Assembly (NCBI GenBank): GCA_020631575.1 | Contig: JAHDGX010000025.1 | Location: forward strand, 1 to 15,667 | Origin: Candidatus Altimarinota bacterium | Lineage (GTDB): Bacteria; Patescibacteriota; Gracilibacteria; BD1-5; UBA6164 | Direction: 5' to 3' | Length of the DNA stretch: 15,667 nt | In this document: in pieces, positions 1 through 8,462 of the stretch | How the letters are laid out: every line of letters starts with the position of its first letter | How positions within the stretch are numbered: the first letter of the stretch is position 1 | Notes under the pieces: generated by a model | Seen by the model: only the letters and a program-made list of their open reading frames with translations | The model's database searches: none | What the model was told of the DNA's origin: nothing | Translations under genes and position numbers: made by a program

Positions 1-53
1 GCAGCCCCCTTTTAAGGGGAAGGTCCTGGGTTCGAGCCCCGGATGACCCACCA
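1..53 (+). tRNA. tRNA-Lys (anticodon UUU), 3' part only
   Basis: The anticodon loop CTTTTAA (9-15) gives anticodon TTT at 11-13. It sits between a CCCC (5-8) and GGGG (16-19) stem. A five-base variable loop and a T-arm follow (stem CTGGG/CCCGG, loop TTCGAGC, 31-37). The 3' acceptor strand ATGACCC, discriminator A and an encoded CCA (51-53) complete it. The acceptor would pair with a GGGTCAT 5' end, typical of tRNA-Lys. The closing pair of the anticodon stem is G4-A20, a mismatch. The D-arm and 5' acceptor lie left of the window. Its 3' end is the probable insertion site of the adjacent recombinase element. Confidence 0.88.
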
Positions 54-1816
54 TTAATGAAAAACAGATAACTCTCTTTGAGAAGTTTGATAAATTTAAA
101 ATCTCCTCACTCTGTTGCTACAGATTCAGGAGTACGAGAAAACTCAACTTGATAATGATTCAGTTGGGTTTTTTCTTTGCTATATTCCCTAACTACACTT
201 GTTTCTCTATCAGATTTGAGATATTCATCAAAATCAAATTCTCACGGACTTACATTGAGTATTATTCTGACTGGTTTTGATTTATCAGTAGAATATATCA
301 CTTTATCTATCATAATATCTACAAGCTGTTTCATCTCTTCATAACTCGCAGTTTCAAAGTATTCACTTGCATGTTTAAATAAGCTTTGGATATTGTCTTT
401 TACCTTTCAGGTTAAGAGTCCTTTTTTATACTCATCATAAATAGTATCGTATTCATCATGCATAGCCTTTTTAAGTCTCTCGATATTTTCATTTACTTCA
501 CTTTGTATTTCTTTGAATTTTTCTTTAGAGAGTGCTTCATCGAGATATAAATCTAAGGCTCTTTTTTCTTTTTCTTCAAGCTTATAAATATCATACTTAT
601 ATTGCTCAATAATATTTGTATCTTTTCAGCTTGAAGTACTATCAAGTCCATACTCTACAAGAAATTTATTATAATCGAGAAAGAAATCTTTGAGTGTATC
701 AATAACAAGTGTATCTATCTTGAGTCCTGAGATATTATTATTACATCTTCTATCCTCTGATGCTTTGCGTTTATCTCCCATCGTACAACGATAGTTTCTG
801 AGTTCTTTTGCGTTGTTATAGTATCATTTAAAGCTTCTTAAATCACTCTGACAGTCACAAAAGAGTTTTCACTTGAGTAAGTAGGTTCTAAAACTACTTT
901 TTGTTGCATGAGCTCTATTAGTTGTCTTTTTATCTGCTATTTTTTGAGCAATACTTGTATCACAAATTTTCGGAATCTTAATAGTAATTATATCATCTTC
1001 ATTTCTTTCTCATACTATGATAGAAGTGTCTCAAATCTTCTTATATTGAGTAGTGAAAGCTCTGTATTCTCAAGTATAGTATTTTCATGCATTTTCTAAA
1101 ATTCTGCTTACAGCAGATATTCACCAAAATCATACAGCATTTTTTCTGAGCTTCTGACTTCATTTTTGCGTATTAGATTGTTTTTCACTCATAGAAGGTG
1201 GAAGGATATTTTTATCATTAAGATATCCGACTATTTCTCCGAGTTTCATGTTTTCATCGAGATATAGCTTAATTATAAGCTCTATAATTTTTACTTCAGG
1301 CTTGTATAGTTCTAGTTTTTTCTCACTATTTTTGATATATCCATAAGGTACTTGCGTTGTCCAAATACCATTTTTAGAAGCTTGTCTTCTTCACGAATAT
1401 GTGCGTTTGAAAATCTGTCATTTTTCATATTCTGCAAAAGATATCAGAGCATTTCACATAAAGGCATCGATTCACTCATCTCAGGTTAGCATTTCTTCAG
1501 CATAGAATATTTTTACTCATGCTTCTCATAAAATCTTTTGAATTTCTTGAAATACAAGCATATCTCTTGCGAATCTATCTCTCCTCAAAACAACGATACA
1601 ATCTATGTTTTGCTTTCTAACAATTTCAAAAATTTTACTGAGTTTTGGACGGTCGAGAAAAGCTCCTGAATACGTTTCTAGAAATATGTTCTCATCTTTT
1701 ATATGTATTTCTTTTTTTACGCAAAAATCCTTACATGACTCATTTTGATATTCGAGAGAAAGTCATGATTTTGATTGTTCTTCAGTCGAGACTCTTGCGT
1801 AAATTATTCCGTTCAT
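2..1816 (-). CDS. Large serine recombinase (site-specific integrase), 3' end open
   Basis: This is probably the integrase of the island. It begins MNGIIYARVSTEEQ, the resolvase/invertase N-terminal signature with catalytic Ser10 and Arg8. The catalytic-domain helix follows (VVLRRDRFARD, about residues 75-85). Next is a recombinase domain containing WTTQVPYGYIK (about 152-162). A zinc ribbon has Cys320, Cys322, Cys344 and Cys358, and a Lys/Glu-rich coiled coil spans about 400-480. Family members are about 450-600 aa. Many glycines are TGA. No TAA or TAG occurs in frame from 1816 to base 2, so the frame passes antisense through the tRNA (SGARTQDLPLKGG) and leaves the window after about 605 codons. 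The true C-terminus is therefore unknown. A perfect -35/-10 lies about 280 bases upstream. The start is the ATG directly before the conserved N-terminal strand. Family call is firm; the boundary is not. Confidence 0.9.
141..174 (+). terminator. Intrinsic terminator downstream of tRNA-Lys
   Basis: Stem AACTCAACT (141-149) pairs with AGTTGGGTT (162-170) with one G-U, around a 12-base loop. A run of T follows (169-174). The T-tract is strong on the plus strand and weak on the minus strand, so it fits the end of the tRNA transcript. It lies inside the antisense recombinase frame, where it would also stop tRNA readthrough from opposing that gene. Confidence 0.6.
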
Positions 1817-2105
1817 TTTTTGAATTTTTTTAAAATAAAAAATATTTTCGAGAAATTTTGTAAATATAGAGAGGTATATACCAAGAAATCAGTACTTTAA
1901 GGGGCTTTATTTGAAATATTATTTTTTTACTGGAGCAAAAAATTTTGTTTTTAATGCCCTAAAAAAATTTTTTTATTACTGAAAAACTTTTTTTTAAAGT
2001 GTTTTTTGATGTTTTTTAAAGCCACATCTTTAAAAATTTTTTGTTTTCCCTCATTTTATTCCCTATGTAAAAGCAAAATCAGTATTTTTACAATACCTTA
2101 AAATT

Positions 2106-2133
2106 ATTATATCGTCAAGTATGTGGGTGTCAA
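2106..2133 (-). promoter_or_regulatory. Sigma70-type promoter reading toward the recombinase
   Basis: On the minus strand, TTGACA (2133-2128) and TATAAT (2111-2106) are both perfect consensus hexamers separated by 16 bases. Transcription would begin near 2099 and leave a leader of about 283 bases before the recombinase ATG at 1816. The first ATGTGG repeat (2121-2126) falls inside the spacer, so a bound repressor could block it. Confidence 0.6.
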
Positions 2134-2206
2134 TATTAAAATGTGGACTTTATACAACATTTTATATTCGAATTGAAAAAATATGAATTCCGTGTATCCT
2201 CCACAT
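2121..2206. repeat. ATGTGG repeats, candidate operator sites
   Basis: ATGTGG occurs directly at 2121-2126 and 2141-2146. The inverted copy TCCACAT (2200-2206) is the exact reverse complement of ATGTGGA (2141-2147). One copy lies in the recombinase promoter spacer and another at the putative start of the XRE transcript. The placement is that expected of sites for the XRE protein encoded next door, but binding is inferred only. Confidence 0.35.
2173..2200 (+). promoter_or_regulatory. Possible promoter of the XRE/restriction cluster
   Basis: TTGAAA (2173-2178), a 16-base spacer, then TATCCT (2195-2200), about 26 bases before the XRE start codon. Both hexamers are imperfect, so this is weak. It overlaps the inverted TCCACAT repeat at its downstream edge. 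Confidence 0.3.
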
Positions 2207-2226
2207 TGTACATTTAATATTTCAGG

Positions 2227-2427
2227 ATGAAAGCAACAAATCCAAAGCTCATTGAACTTTGAAAAAAAGTAAGACAAGCACGAAAATTTTTAAACTATAC
2301 ACAAGAAGAATTAGCAAAAGAAACTTGAATCGATAGAAGTTATATTAGTACGATAGAAAAAGGTGTTACAAATCCTAGCTATTTGAAAATAAAAAAGCTA
2401 GAGGAAGTTTTATGAGATAAATTTTAG
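2227..2427 (+). CDS. XRE-family helix-turn-helix regulator
   Basis: A 66-aa single-domain DNA-binding protein. The helix-turn-helix reads YTQEELAKETGIDRSYISTI (about residues 24-43), followed by EKGVTNPSY and a final hydrophobic helix: the Cro/C1 (HTH_3) fold at near-minimal length. Three glycines are TGA, including the one in the turn between the two DNA-contacting helices, so the protein exists only under code 25. It is the first gene of a cluster that continues with an 84-aa protein, Mod and Res. In many restriction-modification loci a small C (controller) protein of this fold delays nuclease synthesis, and that role is inferred here from position. Repeats upstream could be its operators. 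TAG stop. Confidence 0.88.
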
Positions 2428-2447
2428 TCACTAATTATAAATTATAT

Positions 2448-2702
2448 ATGCAAGTACAAAAATATGATATTGATTATCATAACCTTGAAGAATTTATTTT
2501 TGAAGGCAGAAAATATGAAACAATCGATTCTTTAAGAGAAGCTTTAAAAAATAGTAAAAGAACAGAATTTATTGTTTTATGTCCAGATTCGAAAGAAATA
2601 GCTGAAGAAAAATTTGAAGAATTATCTAATTATTTTGAAAGAATATATACTCCTATTAAATGATTACAACATTGAGATAGTTACTGTACAATAAAAATAT
2701 AA
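2448..2702 (+). CDS. Hypothetical 84-aa protein in the restriction cluster
   Basis: I do not recognise a family. The protein opens MQVQKYDIDYHNLEEF and is acidic, with alternating predicted strands and helices (for example EFIVLCPDSKEIAEEKFEEL, about residues 40-59). It shows no signal peptide or membrane segment. Codons 72 and 76 are TGA; under a standard code it would stop 13 residues early. The gene starts 20 bases after the XRE stop, and its own TAA ends three bases before the Mod start codon, so it is almost certainly co-transcribed and perhaps translationally coupled to Mod. A partner or modulator of the methyltransferase is possible but unproven. Confidence 0.7.
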
Positions 2703-2705
2703 CCC

Positions 2706-4643
2706 ATGAAAAAAATAACTGATAAAGATATCAAATATATCTGTGAGTGTCTCAAGAACTGAGAAAAAATTCCAGCACAATATAAAGAAGCCCTTTTTTG
2801 AAAAGAGATAGAGAAAAAGGAATATGAACTTAAATATTCTGCAAAAGAGCGAGAAGAAGATATAATTGCAAATACTTATGCGTCTCCTCTTCAAAAGATA
2901 AAAACCTACAATCCTGATGGAGTCATAGACCACAAGGATTTTATTCGTTGACCTGAAACAAAAGAGCAATTCTCAGGATGGTATAACAAGCTGATTTTTT
3001 GAGATAACTTACAAGTCCTCAAAGAACTTCTTCAAAATGAAAAACTTCAAGAACAAATCAAAGAAAATGGGTGAATAAAACTCATATATATTGACCCTCC
3101 TTTTGCAACAAAAAGCGATTTTGTATCAGGAAAAGGAGAAAAAGCTTATTCTGATAAAATATCATGAGCCGAGTTTATAGAATTTATAAGAAAGAGACTC
3201 GTTTTAATGAAGGAATTATTATCTTCAGACGGAAGTATATATGTTCATCTAGACTGGAAAAAATCTCACTATATCAAGGTTTTGATGGATGAAATTTTTT
3301 GAGAACATAATTTCATTAATGAAATAACTTGGCATTATTCTAACTCAGGATTAAAAGCAAGGTCAAAAAAGTTCCATCAAGTTACAGATACTATCTACCT
3401 ATATTCCAAAAATAGACAAAAATTTATTTTTAACCATATCTTTAAAGATAGAAAGGATTGACAATCAAAACAGGCTAAAAGAAAATTTAACTCTAAGACT
3501 TGAAAAGCAGATATGGTAAGGGATGAGAATGGAAAAATTGTATATCAAATCAGTACTACTATTTTAGAAAATGCTCTTTGGGAAACTGGAAGTATGAGTA
3601 ATTCCCCTGAAAGAATCAGCTATCCAACACAGAAGCCTGAAACTTTATTAGAAAAAGTCATTAAAGCTAGTTCTCAAGAATGAGATATCGTTCTTGATGC
3701 TTTTGCAGGAAGTGGTACGACTCTTGCAGTTGCAGAAAAACTGGGGAGAAAATGGATAGGTATAGATGGAGGAAAACTCTCTATCTATACGATACAAAAT
3801 AGACTTATGAATTTGAAGGAGGAGATTTGAAATAAAGGGAAAGATTTGAAACCAAAACCTTTTGCTGTGTATAATGCAGGACTCTATGATTTTCAAATCT
3901 TGAAAAACTTAGACTGGAATACATATACATGGTTTACTCTTTCACTTTTTCAGTGTATACAGGAAGAACACAAAATTGATGGTATAAAATTTGATGGATA
4001 TCTGAATTTGAATCATGTACAAGTTTTTGATTATAATCATGGAAGAAAAGGTATAGTTCTTGATAGAGGATATATTGAAAATATTGATGAAAAAATAGGA
4101 AATAAACTCTGAAAAAGAATTTTTATCATTGCTCCTGCAACAAAAATTGATGGGATTTTTGAGGATGTTGTTCACTTAAATTGACGAGAATATTTTCTTC
4201 TAAGAGTTCCGTATTCCATAATTAAAGAGCTCTATACAAAAGAATTTGAAAAGATAAAACAACCTACAAGTGAAGATGATGTAAACAATACAGTTGAAGC
4301 TGTAGGATTTGATTTTATTAGAATCCCAAAAGTAAAAGTAAACTATAGCCTCAAGTGAGAAAAAGCATGTATTCAGTTAGAAACTTTTGAATCAAAAGTA
4401 ATATCAAATAAAAAACTTGAATACAAGAATCTTGAAACGCTTTCAAATGTGATTATTGACTATGATTACAATGGAGAATATATAAAATTCGAGGAAGTAA
4501 TATTTGCAGATAAAATCAAGAAAAATGATTATATAATCGAACTTGACTCAAAACAACTCAAAACTGATTGCATGATTATTTATATAGATATTTTTTGAAA
4601 CGAGAGAAAAGAGATTATCTCACTTGAAACTTTTAAAAACTAA
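2706..4643 (+). CDS. mod: Type III restriction-modification DNA methyltransferase (Mod subunit)
   Basis: A 645-aa amino-methyltransferase that modifies the recognition site and supplies sequence specificity to the Res subunit. Catalytic motif IV is IYIDPPF with D130-P-P-F133. The S-adenosylmethionine-binding motif I is DAFAGSGTT (331-339). Motif IV preceding motif I is the beta-class order typical of Mod proteins. The roughly 200 residues between them should hold the target-recognition domain. About 300 further residues follow motif I and resemble nothing I can name. The motif context SYPTQKPETLLEKVIKAS before motif I is standard for the family. Many glycines are TGA, though motif I uses GGA and GGT. 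The start lies three bases after the preceding stop; Res begins 11 bases downstream. The methylated base is probably N6-adenine, as for known type III enzymes. Confidence 0.92.
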
Positions 4644-4654
4644 AAAATTATATA

Positions 4655-7600
4655 ATGGCTATTAGAATCAAAGAAGAAGATTTAGTTTTAAAAATTTCTT
4701 CCTCATATAATCCAAATACCTTTGATGTCAGTAAATATGAGGGGTTTATTGATAAACTTTGTGGAACTCGTGAGTACCAAAAAGAGGCTATCAAAAAGGC
4801 TTGTATATTTTTACTCTGAGGAAGATATGAAAATCTCAGAGAACTTGCAAGAGAAAACTATGATATGAATAGAATCTTACAAGAAAAATACGATTCTTTT
4901 TCTAATTTTGAGAAGAAAATCCATTTTGCAGAAAAACTTGCTTGTAATATAGACCTTGCAACAGGAACGGGAAAATCGTTTGTAATTTATGGGATTGCTC
5001 AAATTATGCTTTGCGAAGGAAAGATAGATAAAGTTCTCGTTCTTGCTCCATCTGTAACTATTGAAGATGGACTGACTCAAAAATTTAAAGAACTTGCGAG
5101 TTCTAAAGAACTCAAAGAGCTCCTTCCCAAAGGAGGTGCATATAAAAATCCAACTATTATACAAGCCACCAAAACTATTGAGCCATGAAATATATGTATA
5201 GAAAATATTCACTCTACCTATAAAAATACAAGTTCCGCAATAGAAGATAGTGTTTTATGAGTCTGAGAAAGAACTCTTGTTTTAAATGATGAAGCTCATC
5301 ATATCTACTCAAAAGCAACAAAAGATGTAAAAAAATGGTATGATTTTCTTTCTGATTCTGATTTTAGTTTCAAATATATAGTAGGTTTCTCAGGGACTCC
5401 ATATATAGAAAATGAATATTTTTCTGATATTATATACAGATACTCTATTCTAGAAGGAATGGAAGAAAAGTTTATTAAAAAAGTTGATTATATCAAAGAT
5501 ACAGATAGGAGGCTTGATAGCTCTTCTCGTATGCAACTAGTACTTAAAAATCATGAAGAAGCAGGAGAAAAATATCATAAAATCAAGCCTATAACTATAT
5601 TTATTTCAAAGGATATAAAACATTGTGAAAAAGATAGAACTGAGCTTATTCATTTTCTCAGTAAGGAGCAGAACATCTCAGAAGAAGAAATCGAAAAAAA
5701 AGTTTTGATTGTAACTTCAGATAAAAAACATGCTGAAAATCTTGAGACTCTCAAAACAGTATGAGATAAAAACAACCCTATAGAATGGATTTGTAGTGTT
5801 GCAATGCTTACGGAAGGTTGGGATGTACCAAATGTATTCCAAATTGTACCTTCAGAAGAAAAAGCTTTTAATTCTAAGCTTTTAATCTCCCAAGTTATAG
5901 GAAGAGGGCTCAGAATCCCTGAAGAGTATAAGTGAGAGGATTTATCAGTTATAGTTTTGAATCATACAAAGTTTAAAGAAAATATAAATCATCTCGTTGA
6001 TGAAATACTAGAAAAAGAAGAAAGAATTTATTCATACCCTCTCGAAGAAAAAAAAGAATATAGTTTTCCTCTCTACAATCTCATATATGATGAAAAACAG
6101 ATAGAAGAAGCAAAAACTACAGACTATAAAGCTCCTGATTTCAAAGATGGTTTTAATCTATTTTCAGACGATGAAGAAGAAGATGTAAATATCACTTATG
6201 CGACGATGGGGACAGAAAAAGAATTTGAAAAGAAAGTTACCATTAAAAAAGAGACAAAAACTATTGATGAACTCTCTCTTGAGATTCATAATAAAATTCA
6301 TGCGTGGTGCATAGAGCTTGAAGGTGAATGAGCAAATGAAGAAGAAATAGAAAAGCTCGAAGAACTTACTTTTGATAAAATTAAATGAATAATTCAGAAA
6401 TCACTTGATAAAAAATGACTAGATAATCAAAAAATAAGTAAAGAAAATAGTTTAAAAATCTTACAAGGTTTTTGAATAATGAAGAGATTCTGAACGAAAA
6501 ATATTCGATATAGTAAAGAGGCTCTAGATATTAAAGAATTGAATATTTATGATGAAGAGAATGGGCTTGGGAAAACTTCTGTTGCTCTTGATAGTGTAAA
6601 AAAAGAGAAAGCATATATTTTTTATGATGAAAATAGTGAAAAATATTCTAGTGATGAAGATAAAAAAGCACTTCAAGTCTTAGAAGATGAAGTCGGAAGA
6701 AAATATTTTATTTATGTGAAAAATAGTTTTTACAATAAAACTCCCCTTAATATTAATATAGCTTCAAGTTGACCTGAAAAGCAATTTTTTGAACTTCTCA
6801 CAGATAAAGAATATTCTCAAAGAATTGACTGATTCTTTAAATCAAAAGACAGAGGATTTTATGATTTAGAGTATAGGTGGATTCAAGGGACAAGAACTCC
6901 AAAGGTATGAAAGTTTAATCCTGATTTTTTTATAAAATCATGAAATACTATTCTCGTAGTAGAAATCAAAGGAACTGAATCTGAAAAAGAGTATTCTCGT
7001 AGTTTTATACAAAATAAAGCAAAGTATAGACAGGCAAAAAAACACTTTGATGACTTAAATAAAAAGCTTGCAGATAAGTGAGTAGAACAAAAATACTTTT
7101 TTACATTCTGTTCTCCAAAAGATTTTAAAACCCTTTTTAAATATCTAGATAAGGGAAATATAGAAAAATTTTCTTCTCGACTAGAATCAGCTTTTGAAGA
7201 AAGTCTTTTGAAGGATTCACAAGTAAAAGAAATAGAATTTTTTGATGATAAAGAACTCAAAGATATCTTTTGAAGATATTGGGAAAATCTTGAATCAGAC
7301 TCACGAGTATTTCTCATGACTTCTGAAAAAAATTATTTTGATAACAAAGAAAGTGATACTTATAATTTTTCTTGAGGAGAACTTATAAAAGCTTTTGAAC
7401 TTGAACTAAGAAATAAAATATTTGATAGGATACGAGATGATGAAGAAATCTCTTATAAAATAATAGAAGAGGAAGAAGAAAAAGAGAAAAAATTTAGAAA
7501 TTTCAAAGCAATAGATTATTTCACCTATTCAAGTGAATTTTTAGATTTATGAGCTATGCAAGTACTTCTTAGTCATAATTCAAATCTAATACAGTATATT

Positions 7601-7855
7601 TCACAAAATTTTGAAGGGTTTGATTTTACACTTTGAATAAACTGGGAAAATAAGAATCTCATAAAAGACTGAAAATTCGAACAACTCTGAGAAGATATTT
7701 TTAAAGACCTTCCTAATCTAATTTGACTCATACGAGAGAAATACAGAAATCCTGATTCTCATGGTGCAAAAGTAGTAAAAAAAGAAGAGCTCGAAGAACT
7801 TAGAGAAATTCTCCTTTATAGAGAAGGAATATTAGTGAAGATTTTAAAGTATTAA
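4655..7855 (+). CDS. res: Type III restriction endonuclease (Res helicase-nuclease subunit)
   Basis: A 1066-aa superfamily 2 ATPase fused to a nuclease, the cleaving partner of Mod. Walker A is ATGTGKS (102-108). The Walker B box is LNDEAHH (D212-E213-A214-H215). Then follow GFSGTPY (motif III) and QVIGRGLRIPEEY (motif VI, about 415-427). The C-terminal PD-(D/E)XK nuclease reads NPDFFI (P756-D757) and VVEIKG (E770-I-K772). All catalytic residues are present, so it appears intact. It is slightly longer than typical Res (about 900-1000 aa); the extra is a C-terminal tail of about 230 residues after the nuclease, with an acidic-basic stretch (EEEEEKEKK). About two dozen TGA codons supply nearly half the glycines. 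It starts 11 bases after Mod, so both are expressed together. Confidence 0.93.
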
Positions 7856-7883
7856 CTCATATTGACTTTATATATTAAATCAT

Positions 7884-7915
7884 GTACTTTACAAAAGTAC
7901 TACATGTACATTTTT
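7884..7915 (+). terminator. Hairpin after res, likely terminator
   Basis: A perfect 7-bp palindrome GTACTTT-ACA-AAAGTAC (7884-7900) is followed by TACATGTACA and a T-rich run (7910-7917). Alternative pairing of the GTAC copies is possible. It lies 28 bases past the res stop and 19 bases before the next small gene, so it could end the res transcript or act as a regulatory site for the 89-aa gene. Confidence 0.45.
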
Positions 7916-7934
7916 ATTTCCTTATTACTACAAT

Positions 7935-8204
7935 ATGAAATTTGTTAGGGATATAAAAAACGCAAAAAATATTTCAATAGAGATATCTTGAAAGATTTTT
8001 ACAATATCGTGAAAACATCGAGAATATCTAGAATTAATTGTGCGATGATTTAAATCATCAGATTGAGAACTATTTTCAGAAAAAAATTTGAGAATACTTA
8101 ATGAAAAATTGGATTCTACATTTAAGTTAGACGAGTGATTAGATAACTTAAATTTATGGATAGAAATAAAAGCTGAAGAGGAAGAAAGTTTGATTAATTT
8201 TTAA
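7935..8204 (+). CDS. Hypothetical 89-aa protein downstream of res
   Basis: No family is recognised. The protein starts MKFVRDIKNAKNISIEISG and has a strand-rich first half, then helical segments and an acidic end (IEIKAEEEESLINF). There is no signal peptide or membrane span. Five glycines are TGA, and reading them as glycine gives an open frame with an ordinary composition and a TAA stop. It lies 79 bases after res in the same direction, behind a hairpin, so it may be expressed separately. It is the last gene before the candidate right end of the island. A small inhibitor, antitoxin-like or accessory role would fit its size and place, but no motif supports one. Confidence 0.65.
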
Positions 8205-8272
8205 ATTTCCTTCTTAATTTCTATCTTTACAGAGTTATCTGATTTTCATGTTTGACCATTTCAAATGTATTT

Positions 8273-8300
8273 AAGCAGATCAATATTGGTCTGCTTTTTT
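8273..8300 (+). terminator. Intrinsic terminator after the 89-aa gene
   Basis: AAGCAGA (8273-8279) pairs with TCTGCTT (8290-8296) around a 10-base loop whose first bases can extend the stem. A run of T to 8300 follows. It closes the plus-strand restriction cluster. Confidence 0.75.
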
Positions 8301-8368
8301 AGTGTGAGAACATTTTGACAGAAGTGGTTTATTAAAAGCACTTTTATCTTAGAATACAGGTTAGTATT

Positions 8369-8377
8369 GGTTCGAGC
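8369..8377. repeat. Candidate right attachment core (copy of tRNA T-loop)
   Basis: GGTTCGAGC here is identical to bases 29-37 of the tRNA-Lys T-arm, and GAT recurs five bases after the match in both copies. Its position just beyond the last terminator of the restriction cluster fits the far end of an element inserted in the tRNA. A 9-base match can arise by chance in a window this size, so this is a hypothesis. Confidence 0.25.
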
Positions 8378-8414
8378 ATCAGATACGTATTTGTAATATA
8401 CTAAGTACCATAAT

Positions 8415-8441
8415 AAAAACCTAGCTTTTAGTAACTAGGTC
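8415..8441 (-). terminator. Terminator of the MscS-like gene
   Basis: On the minus strand GACCTAG pairs with CTAGGTT (plus 8435-8441 with 8418-8424, one wobble) around a 10-base loop, followed by a T run. It begins about 20 bases past the TAA stop of the MscS-like gene. Confidence 0.75.
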
Positions 8442-8462
8442 TTTATTTTAAGATATGTAATA

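Larger units (their letters stand above)
1817..2226. other. AT-rich divergent control region between recombinase and restriction cluster
   Basis: These 410 bases hold no convincing gene. The half nearest the recombinase is dominated by long A and T runs (about 1920-2045) and would be its untranslated leader. A 12-codon minus-strand frame (2016-2054, starting MRENKKF) sits in that leader, too short to call a gene. The half nearest the XRE gene holds a strong minus-strand promoter, a candidate plus-strand promoter, and ATGTGG-type repeats in both orientations that could be repressor sites. Confidence 0.6.
8205..8462. other. Intergenic region at the presumed right boundary of the island
   Basis: No gene is visible in these 258 bases. 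They contain a plus-strand terminator (8273-8300), the 9-base tRNA-like match (8369-8377) and the minus-strand terminator of the MscS-like gene (8415-8441). Confidence 0.6.

Noticed and set aside
2016..2054. 12-codon leader peptide before the recombinase
   Set aside because: Too short to distinguish from chance in AT-rich DNA; no regulatory codon run.
2664..7320. Long minus-strand open frames opposite Mod and Res (for example 2664-2969, 4877-5212, 6883-7317)
   Set aside because: They mirror the plus-strand genes, show Cys/Phe/Ser-rich non-protein-like composition and carry no motif; the plus-strand reading has complete catalytic motifs.
4655..7855. Res appearing as many broken pieces, as in a pseudogene
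   Set aside because: Every interruption is TGA in the same frame and restores glycine; there are no frameshifts and all helicase and nuclease motifs are intact.
8359..8390. Possible second tRNA around the GGTTCGAGC match
   Set aside because: No T-stem, acceptor stem or anticodon arm can be paired around it; only the 9-base core matches.
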